A stretch of 33,802 nt of DNA from Cytophagia bacterium CHB2 (GCA_030263535.1 SZPB01000018.1:1-33802); one strand, 5' to 3'. Positions 16,791 through 24,302 are shown, counted from the first letter of the stretch. Translations and numbers: made by a program. The notes: generated by a model not told the origin, from the sequence alone.

Positions 16791-17458
16791 ACCATCTCAG
16801 ACAGCGGGCGCCGCCACACGCCACCGCCATTAGTTCCCACAAAGAGATGCGAGCCGTTCACGGCGAGAGACAAAACAAAAGTGTTCGTCAAGCCGGTATT
16901 GACGTCAGTCCATTTTGTGCCATTATTGGTGGAAAGAAACACGCCATAAGTTCCCGCAAAGAGATTCGAGCCGTTCACGGCGAGAGACAAAACAGGAGCG
17001 CCCGGCAAGCCGGTATTGACGGCGGTCCAGCTTGTGCCGTTGTTGGTGGAAAGGAACACGCCGCCCTCTTCAGCTCCCGCAAAGAGATGCGAGCCGTTCA
17101 TGGCAAGGGCTCTGATAGGGGTGTCCGTCAAGCCGGTATTGACAGCGGTCCAGCCTGTGCCGATGTTGGTTGAAAGAAACACGCCGCCCTCCTCAGCTCC
17201 CGCAAAGAGATGTGAGCCGTTCAAGGCAAGAGAAAAGACATGAGTATTCGTCAAGCCGGTATTGATGGCTGTCCAGCTTACGCCGTTGTTGATGGAAAGA
17301 AACACGCCACCAAAAGTTCCCGCAAAGAGATTCGAGCCGCTCGCGGCTAAGCACCGAACATCGCCTTCGTTGGGACCATTGGTTTGAATCCACTGCGCCT
17401 GGAGGCTTTGTGCGCCAAGTAGGAGCACGATAGTGAAGAAAAAATACAGGCGTTTCAT
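16772..17458 (-). CDS. Secreted beta-propeller (BNR/sortilin-like repeat) protein, C-terminally damaged
   Basis: A 228-residue protein with a signal peptide (YFFFTIVLLLGAQSLQAQW) and about four and a half copies of a 39-41-residue repeat: S(H/N)LFAG, then GGVFLSTNNGTSWTAVNTGL, then LSLAVNG. These are BNR/Asp-box-like blades, as in photosystem-stability-factor or sortilin-type propellers; a complete propeller would need more blades. The frame ends EMVTEEGR, but the neighbouring frame continues into a sorting-tail remnant, so the natural C-terminus has been lost to a one-base shift. The protein may still be exported but would not be anchored. The ATG at 17458 lacks a ribosome binding site, as is frequent in this bacterial group. 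Confidence 0.75.
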   Translation of the reverse strand: MKRLYFFFTIVLLLGAQSLQAQWIQTNGPNEGDVRCLAASGSNLFAGTFGGVFLSINNGVSWTAINTGLTNTHVFSLALNGSHLFAGAEEGGVFLSTNIGTGWTAVNTGLTDTPIRALAMNGSHLFAGAEEGGVFLSTNNGTSWTAVNTGLPGAPVLSLAVNGSNLFAGTYGVFLSTNNGTKWTDVNTGLTNTFVLSLAVNGSHLFVGTNGGGVWRRPLSEMVTEEGR

Positions 17459-17507
17459 GTTTGGTTTTCTTGATTATGTTTTAGGGTATGCGGCGGCTAA
17501 CACTTAG

Positions 17508-17601
17508 AATTTTATCCGTAATTCAGGCCGCCAATATCTTGCGGGGAGGCTGCACGTCCCGAAGGGGTACATTTGCTCATGAGTCAATTACGGATAAAAT
17601 T
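17508..17601. repeat. 94-bp element with perfect 16-bp terminal inverted repeats
   Basis: AATTTTATCCGTAATT (17508-17523) and its exact reverse complement AATTACGGATAAAATT (17586-17601) enclose 62 bases that include cacgtcccgaaggggta. The arms match at all 16 positions and stop matching immediately inside and outside, as in a miniature inverted-repeat transposable element or a long REP-type hairpin. No target duplication is obvious. Confidence 0.65.
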
Positions 17602-17902
17602 GTGTTGACCGAAACGATGGTGTGTAGTTTCTCTATGGGTATTCTTTCCCGCTTCTGTGCCTGCAGTGGGAGGTGGTTGGGTTTGCGATGAGCGTAGCTA
17701 TGCAAACGCGGATAAGTGATCCGAGCCAAAAGCGGCGATAGAGGTTGCATCGCGAAACTCCTCATCTTCTGCCAAGCATCCCGGGCAGGTTGCGCGCAGC
17801 AGCCCCCAAAGTGATGGCCTTATTATGCAAAACGTAAGGCACAGAATCAAGTGAGATTTTTGCATACGAATGCCATTTATCAAGGCCTGTTGAAAAAAGG
17901 TG

Positions 17903-17931
17903 TTTATTTGAAATTCAAATTCTGCTATATT
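17903..17931 (+). promoter_or_regulatory. Possible vapBC promoter and operator
   Basis: TATATT at 17926-17931 resembles a -10 box, 54 bases before the antitoxin start. A weak TTTATT (17903-17908) stands 17 bases upstream of it. Between and overlapping them lies TTTGAA-A-TTCAAA (17907-17919), an operator-sized palindrome where an autoregulatory antitoxin could bind. The -35 element is poor, so confidence is low. Confidence 0.3.
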
Positions 17932-17984
17932 GATTCTGAGAAATGACGGATTGCCGAATGATCCCTAGATGAAAGCAGAGTGCC

Positions 17985-18281
17985 ATGACCATCACATTGA
18001 CGTCAGATATTGAAAGCGCGTTGGCGCAATATGCCCGCAAGATTGGTACGACGCCAGAACTGCTCGCCTTGAAAGTCTTGGAGGAGCAATTTCTGGCTTA
18101 GCCGGATGCGATGGAAGCATCTCCTAAAGGTAAAGGGCAGACTTTGTTCGATTTTTTGGGTGGGCATCTCGGTACGCTTTCGAGCAGTGAATTCACTCCC
18201 GGTGGTGCGCAAATGTCAACGAAATCCGGAAAGAAATTCACGGCCTTGATGGAGCAAAAACGCCAACGAGGGCGATTGTGA
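17985..18281 (+). pseudogene. vapB: VapB-type antitoxin interrupted by an in-frame TAG
   Basis: The 99-codon reading frame starts MTITLTSDIESALAQYARKI, an AbrB/RHH-like antitoxin N-terminus with a helix pattern TTPELLALKVLEEQFL, and ends at GTGA, where the toxin gene begins. Codon 39 (18099-18101) is TAG. The downstream 60 codons still read sensibly (GQTLFDFLGGHLG, KKFTALMEQKRQRGRL), as expected for the toxin-neutralising tail. The stop therefore splits an otherwise intact gene. Re-initiation at ATG 18111 (MEASPKGKG) could still produce the tail alone. A sequencing error is possible. The toxin partner is intact. Confidence 0.7.
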
Positions 18282-18694
18282 TACTCACGGATACCGGCCC
18301 TTTGGTGGCATTGCTTGATAAAGACGATTCTCACCATGCGGCTTGCGTCGAGGCATCGAAACATCTTCCGGCTGCGCCCTTGGTGACCACCTGGCCTTGT
18401 TTCACTGAAGCGATGTACCTGCTTGGAGAAGTAGGGGGCTACCGCTACGAGGCTGAATTTTGGAAACTGCTGCGCGACCAAAAACTTTTCTTGCTCGATT
18501 TGACTCAAGCCGAGATTGTCCGTGCCAATGATCTTATGGAGAAATACCAAAATGTGCCAATGGTTCTGGCGGACGCTTCGTTAATGGCGATTGCTGAGCA
18601 TCGCGAATACCAGCAGCTCTTTACGATTGACAGTGATTTTCGAGTTTATCGTTTGCCAGATGGAACGGCCTTGGAGATCGTGCCGTTCTCGTGA
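18278..18694 (+). CDS. vapC: VapC-like PIN-domain ribonuclease toxin
   Basis: A 138-residue PIN-domain endoribonuclease. The four acidic metal-binding residues are all visible: Asp5 in ILTDTGPLVALLD, Glu44 in FTEAMYLL, Asp98 in VLADASLMAIAE, and Asp117 in TIDSDFRVY. The GTG start overlaps the antitoxin stop by four bases (GTGA), the usual translational coupling of these pairs. VapC-type toxins cleave tRNA or rRNA and are inhibited by the antitoxin tail. Because the antitoxin frame is interrupted by TAG, this toxin must be silent, inactive, or held by a re-initiated tail fragment. Confidence 0.9.
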   Translation: MILTDTGPLVALLDKDDSHHAACVEASKHLPAAPLVTTWPCFTEAMYLLGEVGGYRYEAEFWKLLRDQKLFLLDLTQAEIVRANDLMEKYQNVPMVLADASLMAIAEHREYQQLFTIDSDFRVYRLPDGTALEIVPFS

Positions 18695-18776
18695 TGAAAA
18701 CGACGCTAAAATATCACCAACATTTCGAAGATGATCTCCAAAACAAGGGTTTACGCTCGAAAAACGCGCATCACCG

Positions 18777-18826
18777 TCGGTCTTATAACCCAAAGGTCGG
18801 AGGTTCAAATACTCTCCCCGCAACCA
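18777..18826 (+). pseudogene. 3' half of a tRNA gene (attachment-site scar)
   Basis: The sequence from the anticodon arm on looks like an initiator/elongator Met- or Ile-type tRNA: a loop CTTATAA (anticodon position TAT), AAAGGTC, a T arm GGAGG-TTCAAAT-ACTCT, and acceptor CCCCGCA-A-CCA ending at 18826. The 26 bases that should form the 5' acceptor and D arm have no tRNA character (a TGCGGGG would be needed). The anticodon stem carries two mismatches. This is what remains when an integrative element targets the 3' part of a tRNA gene. It is not a functional tRNA. Confidence 0.65.
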
Positions 18827-18851
18827 ATCTAAATCATTGATTTTGTGTAGC

Positions 18852-18879
18852 AAGGGAATCCAAAAGATTCCCTTTTTTG
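18852..18879 (+). terminator. Intrinsic terminator behind the tRNA scar
   Basis: AAGGGAATC-CAAAA-GATTCCCTT, a nine-base-pair perfect stem with a T-run (ttttttgtttt) directly after it, 25 bases downstream of the tRNA-derived CCA. It would also end vapBC transcription. It probably belonged to the original tRNA gene or came with the element. Confidence 0.8.
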
Positions 18880-18889
18880 TTTTGTGGTA

Positions 18890-18919
18890 GGGACAAATTG
18901 GGACAGGAGGGGACAGGGT
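18890..18919. repeat. Three GGGACA direct repeats with exact 10-bp spacing
   Basis: GGGACAAATT, GGGACAGGAG and GGGACAGGGT stand head to tail at 18890, 18900 and 18910, one helical turn apart. The position, just behind a tRNA-derived CCA and terminator, is where integrase arm sites lie in tRNA-integrated elements. An array of this kind fits binding of several protomers on one DNA face. Confidence 0.6.
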
Positions 18920-18920
18920 T

Positions 18921-18938
18921 TAGCGCTAAAATAGCGCT
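18921..18938. repeat. Inverted repeat TAGCGCTA-AAA-TAGCGCT
   Basis: Two AGCGCT palindromes, five bases apart, follow the GGGACA array immediately. The arms can pair with each other, or each can bind a dimer. It is probably part of the same attachment-site region. Confidence 0.45.
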
Positions 18939-19153
18939 TGGGCAGAGGTGAGTCAGCTCGCTTGCTCGAGCGATCTTTGGTTTTCAGATTCCGATCCTTG
19001 CCAGTATCTCCTCGGTTGGCCCTTGGATTTTCTTTCGATGTGAGTGCACCGCTTGGGTATCAGTGTGCGGAGAAGGACTCATACCGGATCCTTCCTGGGC
19101 CTTTCAAATTGATCTTCACTCCAATTAATTTTTTGAGAGAATTCAATTTTTTC

Positions 19154-19181
19154 TTGATATTTGTTCTCATCGAATTATATT
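19154..19181 (+). promoter_or_regulatory. Candidate promoter of the CRISPR operon
   Basis: TTGATA (19154-19159) and TATATT (19176-19181) are separated by 16 bases and point at the CARF and cas genes. About 295 bases lie between this and the first coding remnant. The match to the sigma-70 consensus is fair, but the sequence around is AT-rich, so a chance match is possible. Confidence 0.3.
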
Positions 19182-19475
19182 GCCCAGCAGAGGCAATTGC
19201 GCGAAAAATGAGCCTCTCTGGGGAAGACAGAAGCGCCCGGTTGCTTTTGCATTTTATAAGCTGCCCGCTTGTGCCATCCCGACCGAATTCAGAATACTTG
19301 GTGGAAGTGAGGTCGGAATGCTCAATTGTTTTCTGGTTGTAATCCCTCCAACTTTTCGTGAGCTTTGTGGGGATAGCTCCGCCTCGCCTGAAATCACTCC
19401 GCAAATCCTGAGTCGAATCTTCTTCCGCATATCACACATTTTTTTGTTCAAATTCGACCAACTCGTTCAAGCAGA

Positions 19476-19664
19476 ATGTCCAAGCCCGCGCCGGAGTACC
19501 GGCATTTGTTGGTCGCGCTGTTGGGCCGCACGCCTCAGGTTTTGACCGAGACGTTGTATACCCTGTGCGTACAGAAGGGCATACCCATTTCGGAAGTTTC
19601 GGCTATTTCCACACAAGAAGGCCGGGAGGTAGCGCTCGATATATTGCTCGAACCGCAAGATTGA
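19476..19664 (+). pseudogene. Truncated paralogue of the CARF (Cas_NE0113-type) protein
   Basis: The 62 codons read HLLVALLGRTPQVLTETLYT then LCVQKGIPISEVSAIST, which matches the first ~55 residues of the complete CARF gene that follows (LAMLGLHPKVLTETLYGLCV). The frame then ends at TGA (19662). Reading through gives WFWLEQL, which aligns with EFYKLC in the intact protein at the position where that protein has Gly. The TGA therefore probably arose from a GGA codon. The frame remains open to 19805 but soon loses similarity. This is the decayed first copy of a duplicated cOA-sensor gene. Confidence 0.75.
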
Positions 19665-19826
19665 TGGTTTTGGCTGGAGCAGTTGAGGCATGCTCTGATC
19701 TTCCTGCGGGGCTTGAATTCGATTAATAGCTTCTACTTCGACCTTGACAGTGCTCAAGCGAGAATGGCATTGGTTGAAATTTCGATAATCTTCTCTGTCA
19801 TCTGATAACGAATTCGGGACCTGTCG

Positions 19827-20984
19827 ATGAAGCACCACCTGTTGGCAATGCTGGGCTTGCACCCCAAGGTACTGACTGAGACCCTCTACGGTTTGTGTGT
19901 CAAACGAGGGATCGCCATTACAAAGGTGATTGGCATAGCGAGTGGAGTGGCGAGGCAGAAGATCGTTTCCGAGCTGCTGAATCCCGTTACCGGCGAGTTT
20001 TACAAGTTGTGCCGTGAGTATCCGGAGTGTTTTACCGGCATTCAGTTCTCGGCGGAAAGTGTGCGGGTGGCCCGTCTCGGAGACGACGAAATAGCCGACA
20101 TCGCCAACTCACGCCAAAGCCAGGCGTATTTGGATTTGATCATGCGAACGGTGATGGAAATGACCGCGCACAAAGAGGTTTGCCTGCATAGCGTGGTCGC
20201 AGGCGGCAGGCGCACCATGAGCGTCTATCTCGCGATGGTAATGCAGCTTCTCGCGCGGCCGCAGGATCACATGTACCATCTTTTTGTCGAGCCGTGGGAG
20301 GCGGAGACAAATTCGGATTTCTTCTTTCCGCCCCGCCAGTCGAGGCCCATGACTACGTACGGCGGTCTGGCTTTCGATGCAAAGGATGTGCTCGTCGAAC
20401 TCGTGGAAATTCCTTTCCTGCATTTGCGGCCGCACGTGCCCGCGGAGCTGCTGCGCTCGCCCGACTATCAGGACATTCTCGCGTGGGTGCAGCGCGAGGT
20501 GAATGTTGCACCCCAACTCCTGCCACTCAGCATTGACGTAGATCAGCATCGCATTCTGATCGGCGCCATTCCAATCTCCCTGGAACCGGCGGAGTTGGCG
20601 ATCTATTGGTATTTTGCCGAGAAGAGTGCCAAGCGCGAGGAACGTGTTGCTCGGGAGTATTATGAAGGCTATTTCGAAAAGCCAAAGGCCGATGGACATT
20701 TCTCCCGCCAGGCTTCGGCGCGCATGAAGAGTCTGTATGAAACTCTGGTGCAGCGCCATGGCATGCGCAGCCGTTTTCTCAATGCTTTCAACAAGGAAGG
20801 CCGCATTGATTTGGAGCATCTGCGCCCGCACTTCAGCAACCTCAAGCGCAAAATCAGCGAAAAGTTTCTGGACGAAGATTTCAACCGCTGGTACGTCGTC
20901 TCCGCCATCGGTCCGCGCGGGGATACGTGCTATGGCATTCGGTTGGATCGGGAGTTTATTCGACTGCCGGAGGCAAGATTGTGA
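19827..20984 (+). CDS. CARF-domain CRISPR protein of the Cas_NE0113 type with C-terminal winged-helix-like region
   Basis: A 385-residue protein. Residues 1-180 form a CARF (Rossmann-like) domain that binds cyclic oligoadenylate in type III CRISPR systems. It starts HHLLAMLGLHPKVLTETLYG and contains HSVVAGGRRTMSVYLAMVMQ (119-138) followed by DHMYHLFV, the hallmark of the NE0113 family. Members of this family are thought to act as cOA sensors or ring nucleases. The second half (SLEPAELAIYWYFAEKSAKR near 255, then a long helical stretch to FLDEDFNRWY) resembles a winged helix plus helices, suggesting a DNA-binding or regulatory output. No HEPN or other nuclease motif was seen. It precedes the CARF-HEPN gene by about 90 bases. 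Confidence 0.82.
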   Translation: MKHHLLAMLGLHPKVLTETLYGLCVKRGIAITKVIGIASGVARQKIVSELLNPVTGEFYKLCREYPECFTGIQFSAESVRVARLGDDEIADIANSRQSQAYLDLIMRTVMEMTAHKEVCLHSVVAGGRRTMSVYLAMVMQLLARPQDHMYHLFVEPWEAETNSDFFFPPRQSRPMTTYGGLAFDAKDVLVELVEIPFLHLRPHVPAELLRSPDYQDILAWVQREVNVAPQLLPLSIDVDQHRILIGAIPISLEPAELAIYWYFAEKSAKREERVAREYYEGYFEKPKADGHFSRQASARMKSLYETLVQRHGMRSRFLNAFNKEGRIDLEHLRPHFSNLKRKISEKFLDEDFNRWYVVSAIGPRGDTCYGIRLDREFIRLPEARL

Positions 20985-21075
20985 CAAGGTTGGGAGGGTA
21001 GCGGCTAATCTCTGCTCTTCCGATTTTTTACAGGATTTCAAATTGTGCGCGTTCATTCAATTGATGGAGAAAAAC

Positions 21076-22686
21076 ATGCCGTGCGACGTCGATAGTTTGA
21101 AAAGCCAAACGGAGAATTATTGGCGCAATTTACAAGATGCCAATAGCGAGAGGGCCCGTGACGGAATTGTTCAAAGCGTTTATCTTGAGAGCTTGCTCCG
21201 CGATGAAATTGCCTGCGCAAAGGAGCGCGCCCTCACCCAAGAGGGCGTTTGGCCGCAAGAACAGGCCGAAGTGCTCGTGCTTTTAGTCGGCCACTCCATC
21301 GAGCCGCTCTTACAAACCGTTTGCGCTTATGAACCAAAAGAAATCGTTTTGGTTTTGAGCCAAAAATACAACGCGCCTAACGACGGGATGCTCTTTGCGG
21401 AAGATCATGTACTGCCTTGTCTGCGCGCGCTGAAAGAGTTGGAATCGCCGCTCCTAAAGCGGCATTTTGCAGAGCTTCGCTGTGTTTGTCCGAAACCAGG
21501 GCAAGGCAGCAGGCCCGGCGATGTTTTTCAGCTACTCTTTGAAGCTTTGAGCGAAGACGTCAAGAAGAAAAAAAATATCATCATTGATATCACCGGCGGC
21601 AAGAAGAGCATGGTTGCCGGCGCCTATTTCTTTGCGACCTATACCAACGTCAAAATTTCTTATGTCGATTTTGAAGACTATCATGAAAGGAAACGGCGGC
21701 CTTACGGCTTCTCGTGCCAGATCGGCCTGCTTCCTAATCCCTATGAAATTTTCGGCCTGCGCGATTGGGAACAGGTCAAGAGCCTTTACAAACGCTTCTT
21801 CTTTGATGAAGCCGTCAAGAAACTGTGCATCATCGCCAAAGACATGTCGTCGGAGTATTTTAAACCTGAACAAATCACCGCAGTCGAAACGTTGATCAAA
21901 ATCATGCGCGTTTATCACGCATGGAGCGTGGGCGATTACGCGCAAGCGAAAAAGTTGAGCGACGAAGTAAAAGTCTTGCAGCCACTCGCCTCGGTTGAAG
22001 CATTGCACGATAAGTGGCCGGAGAATATTGACTCTGAGCCCAGGCTGCGACTAAGCGATTGGGATTTTTATTCCAATCACAAGCTCATTCTGCAATACGC
22101 GCTCGATGAAAGCGCCAAAGTGGACCGCATTGTGAAACTCAAGGAAGATTACCGCTCCGGTCTGTTGCGCGCTGCGGGTTTGAACGAGGTGTTGCTCAAA
22201 GCGCGGCTAGCTTTTTTGTGCGAAAGAAAGATGCTCTTGCTTTATAGAAAGGATCAAAAGCTGGCCGATGCCGACGCTCAAAACACCGTCGTCGATGGGC
22301 AACAAGTTAAAGCTTGGTTTGCGGAGGAGATACTGCGAGCAAAGAACAAGGAGAAAGTCCCTGCAAAAGCGGCACTGAAAGCAGAAAAGACCGAGAATGC
22401 CTTGCCATATATGAGCCAGTCACCAGAGTACCGTGCGATACTAACAAAAGATCGCGACCTCAGAAATGGAGTCATCCACTTCGTCATTCCAGTTTCAAAG
22501 CAGATCGCATACGAAGCCGTGGATGCAATGCACAAAAACGTGCAAGATTTCGAGCAAGTATGGGTGCAATCAGTTGACCCAAAACACCAAATAAAGCCGG
22601 ATACTTTGCCGACCTGGGAAGAATTGTGCGGATGGTGCAATATCGATTTTCTGCTGCATCCAAAGAAACAGGAGAAGCAATCATGA
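21076..22686 (+). CDS. CARF-HEPN ribonuclease, Csm6/Cas02710-like
   Basis: A 536-residue ancillary nuclease of type III CRISPR systems. The CARF half has VLVLLVGHSIEPLLQTVCAY and the ligand-loop motif DITGGKKSMVAGAYFF at Asp171, characteristic of the TIGR02710/Csm6-like group. The helical C-terminal half ends in a HEPN domain with the catalytic R-x4-H: Arg463 to His468 in DLRNGVIHFV. On binding cyclic oligoadenylate made by Cas10, such proteins degrade RNA non-specifically. The start is ATG 21076, six bases after GGAG; ATG 21064 is the alternative. The stop overlaps the cas10 start (ATGA), so sensor and signal producer are translationally coupled. Confidence 0.88.
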   Translation: MPCDVDSLKSQTENYWRNLQDANSERARDGIVQSVYLESLLRDEIACAKERALTQEGVWPQEQAEVLVLLVGHSIEPLLQTVCAYEPKEIVLVLSQKYNAPNDGMLFAEDHVLPCLRALKELESPLLKRHFAELRCVCPKPGQGSRPGDVFQLLFEALSEDVKKKKNIIIDITGGKKSMVAGAYFFATYTNVKISYVDFEDYHERKRRPYGFSCQIGLLPNPYEIFGLRDWEQVKSLYKRFFFDEAVKKLCIIAKDMSSEYFKPEQITAVETLIKIMRVYHAWSVGDYAQAKKLSDEVKVLQPLASVEALHDKWPENIDSEPRLRLSDWDFYSNHKLILQYALDESAKVDRIVKLKEDYRSGLLRAAGLNEVLLKARLAFLCERKMLLLYRKDQKLADADAQNTVVDGQQVKAWFAEEILRAKNKEKVPAKAALKAEKTENALPYMSQSPEYRAILTKDRDLRNGVIHFVIPVSKQIAYEAVDAMHKNVQDFEQVWVQSVDPKHQIKPDTLPTWEELCGWCNIDFLLHPKKQEKQS

Positions 22687-24302
22687 AACGTTATCTCGTG
22701 GCGGCCGACGCCGACCAAATTCAAAACCTGCTGTTTCGATCCTCGCACTTGCGCGAGGTCATCGGCGGCAGCATGATGCTGTCACGGTTTTGCAAGGAAG
22801 AGACGAACCCGGCGTTGGCGAAAATTATCACGGACTTTCACGGCAACGTCATTATCAACGACGGCGGCAGTTTCCGCCTAACCCTCGGCTCCGACAAAGA
22901 GGCGAAAGACTTTCTCGAATGCCTCGCAGACTTGTTCCGTGAAGAGACCGGCGGTACGCTAACCGTTGCCGGACCGATTGAGTATAACGACGGCGAGTTT
23001 CGAAGTAAGAACGAAACGCTCCAACTCGAATTGCTCAATGCAAAATACTACCGCACAGGCGCAGAGGCCGAGCCGCAATTGCCCGTCAGCGCATTTTGCA
23101 CGTCATGCGGAATTGGTTTGGCGGCGCAATATGCTAGACCGGCATGGGAGCTTCCCGGCGAAGAAAAGACCTATTTGTGTAATCACTGCTACGACAAGGC
23201 AGAAGACAAACTGCTCAAAGCGCATTTCTTCTATCAAGACTACCGTGATGCAATTAAGAAGAAACACGCCGCCGACTTCAATAAGTTTTTGGAGAATCCC
23301 AAAGACCCGGCCGAGCTTATCGGCAGCCTCGATGCAACACAATATGTCGGCTATGTTTTGGCGGATGTCAACGGCATGGGCAGGCATTTCAACCGACGTG
23401 AATCACCGGAAGACCTCACTAAGTTGTCCAATGATTTGACGGCCGCGCTCTGGGCAAGTCTAGCAGCGCCGATCCCGGATTTGATCAAACGCTTGCGGGA
23501 ACGCAAGAGTGGAGAACGTGAACTCATTGAGAAGTTGGAAAACCGCATGCCCATCGTTCCTCTCATCCTCGGCGGCGACGACGTGCTCGCACTCGTGCCT
23601 GCGCGTTATGCTTTAGATATTGGCTCCCGTTTCGGTGAAGAATTTGAAAAGCACATGAACGGAATCACCATCGGCGTGGCGGTGATCATTTGCCAAAAAC
23701 ATTATCCCTACACTTTGGCATATGAAAGAGGGCACAAATTGCTGGAGCAAGCGAAAAAGCACGGCAAGAGTCTTGGCACGCAAAAGCTGTCGGCGATCAA
23801 CTTCGAAGTGATTCTCGGCAACGAGCTGAAAGTTTCGGCGGAGGATGAAGTGGGTAAAGAAAAAGAGTATCACTCTTCGCTGAAGCCTTATTGGATCGGC
23901 GCCAAAGCAAATGCGGAGTCATCCGAGTCTTCGCATGCCGGAATTCATTTTGAGCGCATCCTTCATCATCGCCTCGCACTCAAAAACATTCCACAAAAGC
24001 GCTTGCACGAGCTGCGCCGTTTCTTTGACCCTCGGCGATTAAACGAGTTGCACAAAGACAAAGAACGAGAAGAGTGGAACAAAGGCTTCGAAGATTTTCT
24101 TCATAGGATAAAACCTGAAAGCTGGGCCAGTGCGCTGGAAAGCGCCATAAAAGAGTTGGGACCCTGGCGCAACATCAAGCGATGGCCAAAAAAGGATTTC
24201 GATCCCGCGACCGGCCTGCTCGATTTGATCGAAGCATGGGATTATGCTTACAAACTGGATAAGCCGGACAAAGACTACCAACCGAAGGAGTCACGAGCAT
24301 GA
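22683..24302 (+). CDS. cas10: Cas10-type subunit without HD domain, GGDD cyclase intact
   Basis: Large-subunit signature protein of type III CRISPR complexes, 539 residues. It begins directly with a palm-like domain (LVAADADQIQNLLFRSSHLR, then EVIGGSMMLSRF) of the Cas10/Cmr2 type, so the usual N-terminal HD nuclease is absent. A zinc ribbon follows (Cys139/Cys142 and Cys166/Cys169). The second palm has the catalytic residues LADVNGMGRHF (Asp228) and LILGGDDVLAL (GGDD at 297-300). The protein should convert ATP to cyclic oligoadenylate but not cleave DNA. The C-terminal helices (RFFDPRRLNELHKDKEREEW) complete it. The start has an AGGAGA ribosome binding site. The end overlaps the next gene by four bases. 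Confidence 0.92.
   Translation: MKRYLVAADADQIQNLLFRSSHLREVIGGSMMLSRFCKEETNPALAKIITDFHGNVIINDGGSFRLTLGSDKEAKDFLECLADLFREETGGTLTVAGPIEYNDGEFRSKNETLQLELLNAKYYRTGAEAEPQLPVSAFCTSCGIGLAAQYARPAWELPGEEKTYLCNHCYDKAEDKLLKAHFFYQDYRDAIKKKHAADFNKFLENPKDPAELIGSLDATQYVGYVLADVNGMGRHFNRRESPEDLTKLSNDLTAALWASLAAPIPDLIKRLRERKSGERELIEKLENRMPIVPLILGGDDVLALVPARYALDIGSRFGEEFEKHMNGITIGVAVIICQKHYPYTLAYERGHKLLEQAKKHGKSLGTQKLSAINFEVILGNELKVSAEDEVGKEKEYHSSLKPYWIGAKANAESSESSHAGIHFERILHHRLALKNIPQKRLHELRRFFDPRRLNELHKDKEREEWNKGFEDFLHRIKPESWASALESAIKELGPWRNIKRWPKKDFDPATGLLDLIEAWDYAYKLDKPDKDYQPKESRA

Larger units (their letters stand above)
17459..17984. other. Intergenic region with a small inverted-repeat element
   Basis: No gene was seen. 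It contains the 16-bp inverted-repeat element at 17508-17601 and, next to vapB, a probable promoter region at 17903-17931. The rest (17602-17900) shows nothing that I can name. Confidence 0.5.
18827..19475. other. Intergenic region upstream of the CRISPR operon
   Basis: No gene was supported. It holds the terminator and the repeats at 18890-18938 on the left and a candidate promoter at 19154-19181. The remainder contains frames without ribosome binding sites or recognisable protein features. No CRISPR repeats were found here. Confidence 0.5.

Noticed and set aside
18751-18826. Complete tRNA gene
   Set aside because: The first 26 positions cannot form the acceptor or D stem, and the anticodon stem has two mismatches; only the 3' half is tRNA-like.
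18827-19475. CRISPR array upstream of the effector operon
   Set aside because: No direct repeats of 25-40 bases with regular spacers; only the short GGGACA units are present.
20109-21056. Long minus-strand open frame opposite the CARF gene
   Set aside because: An antisense shadow of a gene with clear family motifs on the plus strand.
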